Shown: positions 1 through 13,314 of the stretch, in pieces
How positions within the stretch are numbered: position 1 is the first letter of the stretch
How the letters are laid out: each line of letters opens with the position of its first letter
From: Paulownia fortunei
Lineage: Eukaryota; Streptophyta; Magnoliopsida; Lamiales; Paulowniaceae
Length of the DNA: 64,000 nt
NCBI GenBank assembly: GCA_019321725.1
Contig: CM033105.1
Location: 10,801,632 to 10,865,631 of the forward strand
Direction of reading: 5' to 3'
Translations under genes and position numbers: made by a program
Notes under the pieces: model-generated
Database searches by the model: none
Told to the model about the DNA's origin: nothing
What the model saw: the letters and a program-made list of their open reading frames with translations, nothing else

Positions 1-529
1 TGGAAAAAGAATAAATATAAAATAAATTATGACTTAATTTTTTCCTTTCATTTGTCGTTTAGGTGGCACATGATTTGATTTTTTTTTCTATAAAATAATA
101 CAAATAAGCAGCCACATCACCTATTTTCTTTTAAAATTTGTAGAAGTCCTCAAATTGTAACCCATGTCCGTAGATTTTAGTGATTTATTGACATGTCAGT
201 AATTGTCGGTCAAAATTGAATTTTTCAGCAAAAAAATCGAACTAAATATGCTAATTTTAAAAAATTAGTGTACTAAAATTAAATCGTACCAACATAAAAT
301 ACCAAATGTCTATATAGACCAATTTAAATGACAAATTTTGCGTTTTCTGTTATACAAATAACTGCACTCCTTTCATGATATTCAATTATTATTTTTTTTT
401 AAATTTAGTCCTCATTTGATACGAGAGAAAATGTACAAAAGTTAATTTCTACTAATTGCTCATTTTTTCTTTTCACTTTTCTTCATTAAATCTTAAATCA
501 AAACAAACGATGTTTTCCATTTTATTTTA

Positions 530-2627
<2,098 letters not shown>

Positions 2628-2667
2628 CACTTGACACTCTTTGATAATTACTGACTACACCAAGCCT

Positions 2668-2676
2668 CCTTTTATA
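2668..2676 (-). promoter_or_regulatory. TATA box of the reductase gene
   Basis: TATAAAAGG on the minus strand lies about 40 bases upstream of the exon 1 ATG at 2627. Spacing implies a very short 5' leader. The motif is good, but this is assigned by position only. Confidence 0.45.
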
Positions 2677-4239
2677 CTTGCAAGCATTGTGTCTCTGTTG
2701 GTATAAATAATTACATACGACCACTGCACATGTCGTTTTTAGCCTTGCTTGGAGCCGGTTTAGATTTTTGCATTATAATTTTTTTGTTGTACACCTGTAT
2801 ATAATTAAGTTGAAATGTATATTTTAAAAAATATTTTATACACATAACGTATGTATATGATGTATAATACAAAATACAATACTAAATTACAATAAAAAAA
2901 CCCTACTGAACCATACAAATCAAGTTTTAATTTGGATATTCGGTAGAGAAATGCCATGACTCTACCCCGGCTGTGTATTGTCAGCAACAACCGCATATAC
3001 ATAAAATTCATTACTACCGACGTTATTAATATATTAGTTGTCACGCTTTGATAACTATGAAGTGCAAGTGTGCAACAACAACTAGTTTGTATATAACTCA
3101 CTACTTCCTTAGAATTATGCCTTTGATGGAATCTTACAAGAGAATATCATACAAGTGTTAAAATCATGGCTAGCAAGTAAAATAAATTTTCTGGCCCCAC
3201 TACTCCACTAACTGATAGTAGCCTTGTTGTGTCACATTATTTAACTGTTTAATGGATTTTTAGGTATAATTAAAGTTTATGGCTTAAATAATTTTACAAA
3301 TTTTTAGTGATAAATTATGCGAAGAAACCAATTTATATGTTGTTGCTTGATATATATTTATAATCTATAATGAACTCAACTAGCTAATTTTTGTACCAAA
3401 CAACACTTCTATTCATTTTTTTTTTCCTTTTTTGTTTCCCTACAACTCACAAGTGTGATCGAGGGGAACAAAAATAAATTTAATAAATAATGCCTCATGA
3501 TAGTCCACCATTTCTTTAAATAAATAATGACAATTGACAAATACTGGACAGCAAGTGCTATGCAATTATATCATTGAATGAAAGTATAGTTCTTGTCAAC
3601 CTAATAAGATTTCCCAAGAACCATAAGAAAACCCTTTTGAAAAGAGATTCTAGACGAGGAAATAATCTGACAAAAGGGAATAACAAAGACGGAAACTATT
3701 TGGGTGCTTTCGAAGGTATAGTAATAGAAGGACGAAAAGATACATTACATAAGAGAAGGGTTGTTTCTTACAAAAAAAAAATAGATTTCAGATAACTACA
3801 AATAACGTTGCCGGCTTGTGAATAAATAAACGCTAGGTCTTGGAGGACTTAAATATCAGTTTCTCTTGATGGATTAAGGGTGAGACAAGCACATAAAAAA
3901 ATTAATTAAGTTTGAATGAGCACATTTTTCGCTTACATTTTTTCACCACCCACCCAAAAGATAGCGTGGGACCAAGGATGGAGACGGTTTGGATGGGAAT
4001 GTACGGTTGCAAAATGGTTTTGCTAACCAGTTGTATTTTAAAATTATTATTTTTTATGGTATATTTTAATCTTAGCCCAATCAAATATTTAGGTTCACAA
4101 TACTCAAATTACATTAAAGACATCCCAATGAAGCACATATAAATATCTTCTTTCTATGCATTTACAAGACATGCAATTCATTTTGCTCAATAATTGCTTT
4201 AAGTTCAATTTTGTTCTTTTGGACACTAATTGACTTAAG
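2677..4239. other. Gene-free AT-rich spacer upstream of the reductase
   Basis: No coding region with recognisable protein similarity, splice structure or transposon ends was found. A 73-codon open frame on the plus strand (3574-3795, lysine/arginine/asparagine-rich) has no motif I recognise and is probably chance or an old insertion. Distal promoter elements of the reductase could lie here, but none is identifiable by eye. Confidence 0.4.
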
Positions 4240-4686
4240 CAGGGGAGGGGTCCGGGATACTCCCGGGAACCCCTAAAGGTCTGTACATATTGAAGGAAGG
4301 GAATCCTATCTCAAGGAGTTGCTTGCTAGTAGGGAAGGAAGAGTTGCTTGCAGGAAGGAATTCATTCTCTCGAGGAAGCTCAATTATTGGAGAAGGATCC
4401 AACTCATTTCAACAAAGAGTCCACCTCAAATGGAGAATATCTATCCACCTCAACATGGAGAGTATCTATCCACCTCAAGGTAGGAATATTTACCCATATT
4501 ATTCTAGCGCCATCTATGGAAACCCCCCATCACGATATTAAGAATGCAAACATGGACAAAAACAAGAGAAACCATCATACAAGGAGCTCACTCGGAATAA
4601 GAAGCTACAATAATGGAGTCAACCAGTAACCCTATGAGCCCCGGTATCACAAAGTCCCAGAGATACCAGAGCAATAGCCCCAGCTG
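4240..4686. other. Unclassified, less AT-rich remnant, possibly old transposon coding sequence
   Basis: Base composition changes abruptly at about 4240 (a G-rich start with GGGGAGGGG and CCCGGGAACCCC). The block holds open stretches in two plus frames (4290-4541 and 4348-4629) and a continuation around 4632-4710 reading like low-complexity protein. A 25-bp unit with CTATCCACCTCAA is repeated in tandem at 4431-4455 and 4456-4480. Frames are broken and no domain is recognisable; an old retroelement gag region is one possibility. Confidence 0.3.
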
Positions 4687-4813
4687 GAGGATTATCACAT
4701 CCCACTAAATATATATATAATTGTAGAAATATTTTTGATAGGGTAATACATATATATATGTGCATTTTTTTTACACTATCAAACATAATATTGAGTGGGA
4801 TGTGATAATCCTC
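4687..4813. repeat. 127-bp inverted-repeat (foldback/MITE-like) unit
   Basis: A perfect 20-bp inverted repeat: GAGGATTATCACATCCCACT at 4687-4706 and its reverse complement at 4794-4813. Nested inside is a second inverted pair at 4736-4746 and 4771-4781 (TGATAG-GTAA type, one mismatch). The AT-rich centre can form a long hairpin. This could be a small non-autonomous DNA transposon or a hairpin at the edge of the neighbouring gypsy LTR; no clear target duplication was found. Confidence 0.6.
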
Positions 4814-5201
4814 AAACTTATATGTTTTTTACACGATTAAACATAATATCCATCACAATTACCCGATACTCAAACTTATTTACAATAAATTTTCAAAACT
4901 TATATATAATACAAAATCCCAAAATATATTACAAGAAACATCAAAATCAGAATAACAACTCACAATATAATACAACAAATATCAAAATCTGAATAACAAT
5001 CCACAAAATATACCAACAAGTTATCATCTATGTATTGTGATCCTCAAAAACCTGTAGAAGCTCCACCAGCTAGTTCTATAAATTAGAGGGTTCAAGGTTC
5101 ACCATGCTCACCTATAATGTATGAACAATGTGAGCTAACCCCCAACAAGTAAAAATCATGCATGTTAAAAATATGATATAAACATTGTGCAATGCATTTT
5201 C
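4814..5201 (-). mobile_element. Gypsy LTR H, left part (minus orientation)
   Basis: The stretch is collinear with the reverse complement of the gypsy LTR near 53640-53960: it includes counterparts of the GAGCTAAC...CAAGTAA and GAAGCTCCACCAGCTAG segments. It stops at 5201, where the copia complex begins, and continues without loss at 33883. The 3' terminus (TGTAACACC type) is missing or obscured by the foldback unit on the left. Confidence 0.65.
5197..5201. repeat. Target-site duplication, left copy (TTTTC)
   Basis: TTTTC immediately precedes the LTR terminus TGTTAGG at 5202 and recurs immediately after the outer LTR terminus at 33878-33882. Removing everything between them restores a collinear gypsy LTR. 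Confidence 0.8.
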
Positions 5202-7414
5202 TGTTAGGTTCACTATAATCGTAGGAGTATACGCAGCGGAAAATTAATTTTTTTATCAAACATAAATTTAACCCCTTTGATTCGAAAATGATTTTAACGA
5301 TTGCGCTTATTCAAGTAAATATATAAATAAATATAAAATCGGATTATACCTTTTGTGCACTCCGGTTGTTGTAGGGAATGAAGCAATCAATTGTTTATCC
5401 TGGACTATCAGAACTCTCAAGGATCCAAATATCTCCCCTCTATCAGGTCCACAATACGGAAGAACAACACCAATCAAAAGGATTCGCTAGTATCTTTTTA
5501 ATTATTTACTAATTTAGAACCGGAGTAAATTTTCAAGAACAATAAAGATTGATTCTTTAAGTTCTTGAAACAATAATATGAAGAGAATAACAAGAAACTG
5601 ATTTTCTTTTTCTTTCTTTTCTTTTCTTGGAGAGTAAAAATAGAAGACTTTAAACAAAATAAGTTTTGCTCACAATTTTTGAATTGAATTATGTAATTTT
5701 CATCCCTTATATATATAGGGCTGAAAATTTTAATCTTTTTCCAACTCTTGGAAAGTTTTTTTATTTTGAACTACTTCAAAACCTTATCTTGGAAGGATTC
5801 TAAATCTTCCAAGAACTCTTCTTTTTTCACTCTTCTATTGTATGTGGACTAATTTGAGACTACATTAATCATCAAAATTGTCTACATACATTGTTGATAT
5901 TAATTTGAACTCTTCAAATAATATCAAGATAGATATATATCATATATATATACTATAATTATATTTATACATAAATTAAATCTTAGTGGCCTATTTTATC
6001 CTATAAAATTGGTCACTATATTTATTTATCTATAAATATGTTAAGTAAATAAATCATATTTATTTAATTTATTCTCTTCATACTTTAGTGGGCTTCTTAA
6101 GTGATCCACATTTATTTTGGGTTTGGACTCAAAAATCCCCAAATCAATTCAATTGATTCAATCCAATTGATTAATTTAATTTACTCCAATTGGGCTTCCT
6201 AATCAAATTAGGTCCAATTAAATAATCCAATTACTTAATTGAATAATTTAATTTAACCATTAAATTAAATAGAACCCTTAATTAATTAATTAATCAGTAT
6301 TAATTAATTAATTTCCAACAATTGGATAAAATTTAAAATTAGAAATGTTATTTTTCATAAAGATGTGTGACCCTCTTAGGTTCACTACTAAGCTGGTAGT
6401 GGGTTTGCAACATTTGCAACTTATGAATAACAATTATTCCAATTAATTAATCCAATTAATTAATCCACTTGGAATCAACTCCTTAATTCCAAGAACCTCA
6501 CTATCCATGAAAACAACTAGCAAGTAATCATGGCAAACTAGTCTTAGGTGAAATAGCGAGTAAACCTATTTCAGTTGCGAGTATCATACACGTACGGTCC
6601 TTTCGACAGCTAATCTCTTGATTGAATCTAAGGCATGGATTATAAGTCGAAATCCTAAATGATTCAATAACTGTGATCCCATTTCAAGTTCCAATGATTC
6701 TTGATGAATCACAATTCATAGTGCCTTGGCCAAGGTCTTTGAATCACGAACTATGAAAACACAGGAGATTCCCTTGTTTAAAAAAATAAGTGTCGAATTC
6801 TATGTCTGCCACTGACAAACCTCCATGCACACCAGTGCAACACCCAACATACCCCCTTTGTGATTGTCAAGCAATCAGAAGATATATCAAAGTTTGCAGG
6901 ATGCACACAAGGCTACTATCGTGCCTCAAGTCTGAGGACTAGTCGTGTACTATCGCAACGCAGAAATTTTTGTTTCGACGGGCAAAGCCTCCAACTAAGA
7001 ATTTTTTGCGGGCCATGTTCGGTGTACTTGTTCCCTAACAAACACCCACATACATGCACTTACGTCTCTATGCTAATGCCAATGAAATGTGACATCCTTG
7101 TCTCACGAGCATGCATCATATATACGAGTCTTACTGAGTTATTTGATGTCCCATCTCAGAAAGCTCTCGACTCGTAACTTATTTAAGATTAAAGCCTTAG
7201 AGGCATGTTCCATGATTGCCATCATATGCGCGACCATACCCCATAGCTAAATTTGGTCTAAGGACTTTATCTAATGTGCAGAAATAAAAAATGCAAGACA
7301 TAAGATAAAAAAATGTCTTTTTATTAATATGATTCCCAATAAGATTGTCTTTACAAAAGCAAAAGAGTATAATACACCCAATCTAATTGGGGCATTGGGC
7401 ATCCTACTCTAATA
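5202..7414 (-). mobile_element. Ty1/copia LTR of element A (3' LTR, minus orientation)
   Basis: The LTR runs from TGTTAGGTTCAC (5202) to CTCTAATA (7414), about 2.2 kb; in the element's direction it starts at 7414 as TATTAGAGTAGG (family terminus TGTTAGAGTAGG) and ends ...CCTAACA at 5202. A polypurine tract abuts its start. Related LTR copies are found at 12845, 29277/32361, 51485, 61300 and, more diverged, at 18097, 23442 and 35338. The 2.2-kb length is large for copia. The short open frame at 6860-7177 is LTR sequence and not a gene. Confidence 0.85.
5704..5720 (-). promoter_or_regulatory. LTR TATA box region of copia element A
   Basis: CCCTATATATATAAGGG on the minus strand, the only strong TATA-like motif in the expected part of the LTR. 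The same motif is kept in the plus-strand copy at 62465-62481, supporting a promoter role. Transcription start is not determinable here. Confidence 0.5.
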
Positions 7415-7429
7415 ATCTCCCACTTGCCC
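7415..7429 (-). other. Polypurine tract of copia element A
   Basis: The minus strand reads GGGCAAGTGGGAGAT directly before the 3' LTR, the usual plus-strand priming site of copia elements. The related plus-strand relict has GGGCAAATGGAGAA at 18083-18096. Confidence 0.85.
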
Positions 7430-9365
7430 TAGCTCCAATTGCCCATGTATCTAAGGCCTATCTTCTCAAGATGTCCATCAAATATCTTCTGTGCTAAGGG
7501 TTTAGTAAGTGGGTCTGCTACATTTTTTGTTGAGGCAACTCGATCCACAATGATGTCGTCTCTACCAATGATCTCTCTGATCAAGTGATATCATCTCATT
7601 ATGTACTTGGATCTTTGATGAGATCTTGGCTCTTTTGCTTGCGCAATGGCTCCATTATTATAACAGTAAATCATAACTAGATTAATAATGGATGGAATTA
7701 CACCCAACCCTTAGATGAAGTTTCTAATCCAAACAACTTCTTTTGCTGCATCTGATGCAGCAATATATTCAGCTTTGGTGGTAGAGTCTGCAGTCGTCTC
7801 TTGCTTGGAACTCTTCCAACTGACCGCACCACCATTCAGGGTGAATATGTATCCGGACATGGACTTTGAGTCATCTATATCGGACTGAAAACTAGAGTCT
7901 GTATATCTCTCCAATTTTAGTTCTCTATTGCCATATATTAGAAAGATATCCTTAGTTCTTCTCAAGTACTTGAGGATCATCTTAATAGCTTTCCAGTGTT
8001 CTTCCCCTGGATTAGACTGATATCTGCTCATGACACTCAGAGTATGTGCTATATTAGGCCTTGTACATAACATTGCATACATTATGTTCCTTATTATAGA
8101 AGCATAAGGTATGCGAGCTATCCTTTCTCTCTCTTCAGGTATCTTGGGAGACATAACCTTAAAGAGTGAAACCCCATGACTCATAGGCAGGAATCCTCTC
8201 TTGGATTCCTCCATGCTAAACCTTTTTAGCACTTTGTTTATGTACATGGACTGGGATAGTCCGATCATCCTTCTGGATCTATAGATCTTTATCCCTAGGA
8301 TAAAATATGCATCTCTTAAGTCCTTCATGGAAAACTGATTAGATAACCAAGTACTCGTTAACTGCAACATCCCTGCATCATTCCCAATGAGTAGGATGTC
8401 ATCAACGTAGAGCACAACAAATGTAACTGCACTCCCACTAACCTTCTTGTAGACACATGGTTCATCTGGGTTCTTATGAAAGTCAAACATTTTGATCGTT
8501 TCATCAAACCGGATGTTCTAACTCCTCGAAGCTTGTTTGAGTCCATAAATGGATCTCTGGAGCTTGCAAACCTTTTGCTCACTCCCGTTGGATATGAAGC
8601 CTTCTGGCTGCTTCATATAGATCTCTTCCTTAATATTTTCATTAAGGAAAGCGGTCTTCACATCCATTTTTCATATCTCATAGTCATTATATGTAGATAT
8701 GGGCAACAGTATCCGTATGGATTTAATCATCGCTACTGGTGAAAAAGTTTCCTCATAATTAATTCCTTGCTTCTAAGTATAACCTTTTGCTACCAATTGT
8801 GCCTTATAGGTCGCTACCTCTCCATCTACTCCAAGCTTCCTCTTGTAGACCTATTTGCAGCCAATGGGAACAATTCCCTGTGGTGGGTCCACCAAAGTCC
8901 ATACCTTGTTGGAGTACATAGAGTCCATTTCGTACTGCATAGCTTCTTGCCACTTCTTCGAGTCATGTCAGACATCACCTCTCCATAGCTTCTTGGATCA
9001 TTATCCAAGGGAAGTCCATCTTCTTTGTTCTCTAACAACAAGCTGTACCTCTTAGGTACACTTGAGACCCTTTCGGATCTTCGAAGAGATTGTGTCTTAG
9101 AGGGTCCAGCATCAGCTGGTGTACCATTTACTACGTCAGTTGGAGTGTTTTGTGGTTCTTGAACCTCTTCAAGTTCTACGACATTGCCACTTCCATCTGA
9201 AAAAATTCTTCTTTAAGGAAGGTAGCATTCCTTGAAACAAACACCCTTTGTTCCGTGGCATCATAGAATAATATCCAATAGACTCCTTTAGATACCCCAC
9301 AAACTTGCATAAGTTGGATTTCATATCTAACTTATCTCCCACTAGTTGCTTCACATAAGCAGCAC
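7430..9365 (-). pseudogene. Copia A: reverse transcriptase and RNase H, decayed
   Basis: The longest open stretch (7711-8490) encodes the end of the copia-type reverse transcriptase (RVT_2), with catalytic YVDD in VVLYVDDILLIG, followed by RNase H with TDSSFQSDIDDSKSMSGY and KAEYIAASDAAKEVVWIR. A stop follows and the C-terminal tail (HLEKIG-like) can be followed to about 7450 beside the polypurine tract. Upstream, the start of RT and the linker from integrase (KLDMKSNLCKFVGY at about 9300-9350) are spread over several frames between 8490 and 9354. In the element the enzyme copies genomic RNA to DNA. Frameshifts make it non-functional. It is closely similar to element E (24059-25701), including wording of the RNase H part. 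Confidence 0.85.
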
Positions 9366-10440
9366 ACCCTCATACCTAAGGTATTTATAGAAGGTGTCTT
9401 TCCACACCACATCTCATATGGTGTTTTGGGCACGGCTTTAGATGGCACCCTATTTAATAGGTATGCCGTTGTTTCTAAGGCATAGCCCCAAAATGAAAGA
9501 GTTAATGAAGTGAAGCTCATCATAGATCGAACCATGTTCAAGAAGGTTCGATTCCTGCTTTCCGCAACTCTGTTGAGTTGGGGAGTAGCAGGAGGAGTCC
9601 ACTGTGAGAGAATCCCATTCTCTTTTAGATAATCTAAAAATTCTGTGCTTAAGTATTCACCTCCTCGATCAGATTGAAGAGTTTTTATACTTAATCCAGT
9701 TTGTTTCTCTACTTCAGTTCTGAATTCTTTGAACTTTTCAAATACTTCAGACTTGTACCTTAAAAAGGTACACATAACCATACCTAGAGAAGTCATCGGT
9801 AAAGGTTAAGAAGTAGTTATAGTTCCCACGGGCACTAACATTTAGTGGCCCACATACATCTGTACGGATCAAATCCAATAGATGCTTGGCTCACTCCACT
9901 TGTCCAACAAATGGAGATTTAGTCATCTTTCCTTTGAGGCAGGATTCACAAGTTTCCAGTTCTTGCTCTTTCGTTAGATCAAGCAATTGTGCCAATTTGT
10001 TAATTATTTTCTCAGAAATATATCCAAATCTTACGTGCCACAGGCTTATTGAACTATGATTATCTAATTTTTTTTTATTTTGTTGAATTGTGAAAATGGG
10101 TTATGGGGAGTAATAGTATATAAACAATTCGTCAAAGAACCAGAATATATAAAATCAGAACGTTTGAAAATGGAACAATTTCCATTCTCAATGGTAAATC
10201 TAAAACCTTCTCTATCCAAAATTGGAATAGAGATAATGTTCTTAATAATATCCGGAACAAAAAGATAATTATTTAAAACTATTACATAACCATTCTCTAA
10301 AGCCAGGTTAACGGTCCTTATAGCTAATGCAACAACTCTTGCTCCATTTCCCATCATAAGGAACGTCTCTCCTCAATCCACCTTCCTATTTCTTGCCATC
10401 ATCTGCAAATCTTTGCAAATATGTGAGCCACAACCGATAT
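9332..10440 (-). pseudogene. Copia A: protease, GAG-pre-integrase and integrase, decayed
   Basis: The open stretch 9332-9796 carries the integrase core: DRGGEYLSTEFLDYLKENGI, then the region of the third catalytic acidic residue (ESRNRTFLNMVRSMM), and then a frameshift after CGKTPS. Other frames at 9796-10357 hold the first part of the core and the pre-integrase region. The protease active site at about 10430-10445 should read DTG, but here reads Asn-Ile-Gly (Asn codon 10439-10441), whereas element E keeps DTG. Loss of the aspartate means no Gag-Pol processing by this copy. Function in the family: cleavage of the polyprotein and insertion of element cDNA. Confidence 0.8.
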
Positions 10441-11313
10441 TTAATACCCAAGAAGTATTGTTAACCGACAAGTTAACTTCAACAAAATATATACCTGAAC
10501 TCTTCAGGCTTGTAAGATACTCCTTGCAATTCCTCTTCCAGTGCCCTGGTTTGCCGCAGTAATGGCACTTGTCATTGGCTTAAGAAGAAACCTTTTTGAC
10601 ACCGCCCTTAGCTTTCAGCTTGTTGGGTTTAGAGGAACCATTTCCTTTCTTTTTTCCTTTCTTGGGCTTTTTAGCCTTTAATCCGAAAGAAGATCCAACA
10701 AGCAGAATCGGATTGTCCTTTTTCATGGTGGACTCAGCCATCTTTAACATGTTCATAAGCTTAGCGAGATTAGTCTCCATGTTGTGCATGTTAAAGTTAA
10801 CAACAAAGGTGTCAAATGATGGAGGCAGAGACTACAACAGAAGGTCCATATAGAGTTCGTTCTCCATAACAACTCCAAGGGACGCCAGCCTTTCAATAAG
10901 GGCTATCATTTTCAATCCATGATCATGGACTGAAGAGCCCTCAGTCATACGACATCTGAAGAGCTCTTCTGAGATCTGATATCTGTCTGCCGAGTTCTTT
11001 CACCATACAACTCTTATAGGTGAATGAGGATCCCATAAGCAGTATCTTGATCCTCGTTCTGCATCTGCAGCTCATTTGACATCGATGCCAGCATATAGCA
11101 TCGAACCTGCAGATTGTCATCAACATGACGTAAGTAATCTGCATAATCCTCTGAAGTAATATCCTCCGATGGTATCGAAGGAGGCGCAATGTCGAGGACA
11201 TATGCCCTCTTCTCCGACTGAAGAACTATCTTCAGGTTTCTTAGCCAATAGACAAAGTTAAGTCCAGTTAATTTATTTTGTTCAAGGATTGTTGCTAGTG
11301 GATTCTTTGCCAT
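10441..11313 (-). pseudogene. Copia A: gag (capsid/nucleocapsid), decayed
   Basis: Starts at ATG 11313 (MAKNPLATILEQNKLTGLNF) with the copia Gag N-terminal domain (YWLRNLKIVLQSEKRAYVLD, then CYMLASMSNELQ). The frame ends at a TAA stop (11014-11016) after GILIHL, at codon 100, and Gag continues in other frames through the lysine-rich stretch KAKKPKKGKKKGN (10580-10789) to a complete zinc knuckle CHYCGKPGHWKRNC at about 10530-10575. The same TAA is present in element E. Family role: Gag coats the RNA and forms the particle. Confidence 0.8.
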
Positions 11314-12831
11314 TTTAGTAGAATAATATACAAAACATGCACGAAGCAGAAAATGAGTAAACTATGGGAAAAACATACTCATTTAATATAAGGTCTTTAA
11401 TACTAAATATCTCTCACTATTTTCTTCGAATTCCATCACCCCTAATGGAATTTCGGGAAACTAAATTTCCTAGTGAGCTTGAGGTCCAATGAAAATATTT
11501 CACACCTCAATTTTATGAGCCCATGAAATATTTCTATCGGTAGTCAACTCTTTGCCGATTGTATCACAATACAACCTTCAAGTTTGTTTTACCTCACATC
11601 TTCTCATATACCCCAATTTTATGAGCCCATATGGTACTAAGTGTCAAACAATATCTATCAAACATTCATGTAGATAGAGCATCAAGATGTCTCACGACTC
11701 ATGGCCAACATAATAACGATTCCATCCCACGAGCATCTCAATGCTTGGTAGAGATCACAACTTTCCAACACAAGACCACCCCACGACTCATGGTCAGTGA
11801 TCAAGTGCGGTAGCAGTCGTCATGTCTCTATCTTTAATGGTAGGCATGGAACGGTAAGTCCTACCTAACTTGTCCATTTTTTTTTTGAAGTCAAATTTTC
11901 AAAAAAATTCTTTTACTTAGTTTTAGTAAATTAAGTGGGGTTTAATTTTATCCAACACCTCATCATAATTAAAGTTAGGTTGGTTATATAATGCATGACA
12001 TCATAATATCATTCCGCAAGCATAAAAGCATTAAATAAAATCCTAAGCCTGCATCTAATACATACTTAAATAAATGAATGATCATGAACCAGTTCTATGC
12101 GGTCCATTTGAGCCAAAAATAGACCTAAGGTCAGTCTAAGTGTAATAAAATGGAATAGAACCTATTTTATTACATAATTGTATCCTATACAAACATGGGC
12201 CTTCTTTTTTATTCTCCTTCGTCTTCCAAAGAAAAAGAAAAACATTACCATCTATTCTACTCTCAGGCCGCATTTTAAAACCCAAAAATATTAAATAAAA
12301 CCAATCACATTGGTCCAATGGCTCATGATCATCACATACATGCTCATAATTAATATCATATGTAATTATCAAAACATGTAAATTTACCAAATTGTTAAAC
12401 ACAATTTTTCTTTTAACTTGGTATAATTTTTAATAACTTGAAAATTAATTTTTCTTTGAACATTTAATTTTAATATTCTAGAAAATAAAAAAAATAAAAA
12501 AAAATAGACCCAGAATGACACGACGAGCAGCACCACTGCTGCCCGTCGGGCGCGCGTCGGGTGCCCGCGCGAGTAGCCGGGCTCCCACGTGATGGGCGCC
12601 CGCTATCGGGTGCCTGCGCGCGCAACCATTGGGTGTCTGACACCCGATGCCTGTTTCATCAATTTTTTTTTCTATTTTCATATTTAAATAATTTTAATAA
12701 GCAATTAAAATTATTCCAATTAAAAATTTGTGAAAATATGCAAAATCAAATTTTACATAATTAACATGAATTTAAACAATTTAAAAACATGTATTCATAA
12801 ATCCAAAATTCACTGAATAAGCAAAACCGTG
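11314..12831 (-). other. Copia A untranslated leader
   Basis: About 1.5 kb between the primer site and the gag ATG without coding potential. It matches the leader of element E (27606-29263) segment by segment, with indels. It holds the GC-rich block at 12515-12655. This is where retroelement packaging and dimerisation signals normally lie. Confidence 0.7.
12515..12655. repeat. GC-rich CGGGTGCC-type repeat in copia A leader
   Basis: A sharply GC-rich block in AT-rich surroundings, made of degenerate repeats of CGGGTGCC / GGGCGCCCG / GCGCGCG. The equivalent block in element E (28870-29095) is longer, and the diverged element F has an analogous GC-richer block at about 23150-23290. Confidence 0.8.
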
Positions 12832-12843
12832 GCTCTGATACCA
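12832..12843 (-). other. Primer-binding site of copia A (initiator tRNA-Met type)
   Basis: The minus strand reads TGGTATCAGAGC, the plant initiator-methionine tRNA primer site, one base inside the LTR that starts at 12845. Confidence 0.9.
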
Positions 12844-12844
12844 C

Positions 12845-13310
12845 TTTTAGGTTCGCTATAATCGTAGGGGTATATGCAGCAGAAAATTAAAATTTTTATC
12901 AAACATAAATTTAACCCCTTTGATTCAAAAGCAATTTTAACGATCGCACTTATTCAAGTGATAATATAAATAAATATAAAATCGGATTATATCTTTCATG
13001 CACTCCAGTTGTTGTAGGGAATGAAGCAATCAATTGCTTATCCTGGACTATCAGAACTCTCAAGGATCCAAGTGTCTCCCTTCTATCAAGTCTACAATAC
13101 GGAAGAGCAACACCAATTAAAAGGATTCGCTAGTATCCTTTTAATTGTTTACTAATCTAGAATCGGAGTAAATTTTCAAGAACAATAAAGATTGATTCTT
13201 TAAGTTCTTGAAACAATAATATGAAGAGAATAACAAGAAATTGATTTTCTTTTTCTTTCTTTTCTTTTCTTGGAGAGTAAAAATAGAAGACTTTAAACAA
13301 AATAATTTTT
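12845..13310 (-). mobile_element. Copia LTR, 5' LTR of element A, broken at about 13305-13310
   Basis: Collinear with 5202-5665 (TTTTAGGTTCGC in place of TGTTAGGTTCAC at the tip) through CTTTAAACAAAATAA, then similarity ends abruptly and unrelated sequence begins. About 1.75 kb of this LTR is missing. Its position between internal regions A and E makes it the probable shared middle LTR of a three-LTR array. Confidence 0.8.
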
Positions 13311-13314
13311 ATTC

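Noticed and set aside
3574..3795. 73-codon basic open frame, considered as an organelle-derived gene fragment
   Set aside because: No recognisable plastid, mitochondrial or nuclear protein motif; length is unremarkable for AT-rich DNA.
6860..7177. 105-codon open frame (and its copies at 33325-33600 and 52878-53349)
   Set aside because: All lie at the same place in copia LTR copies, with differing frames and stops, so it is LTR sequence.
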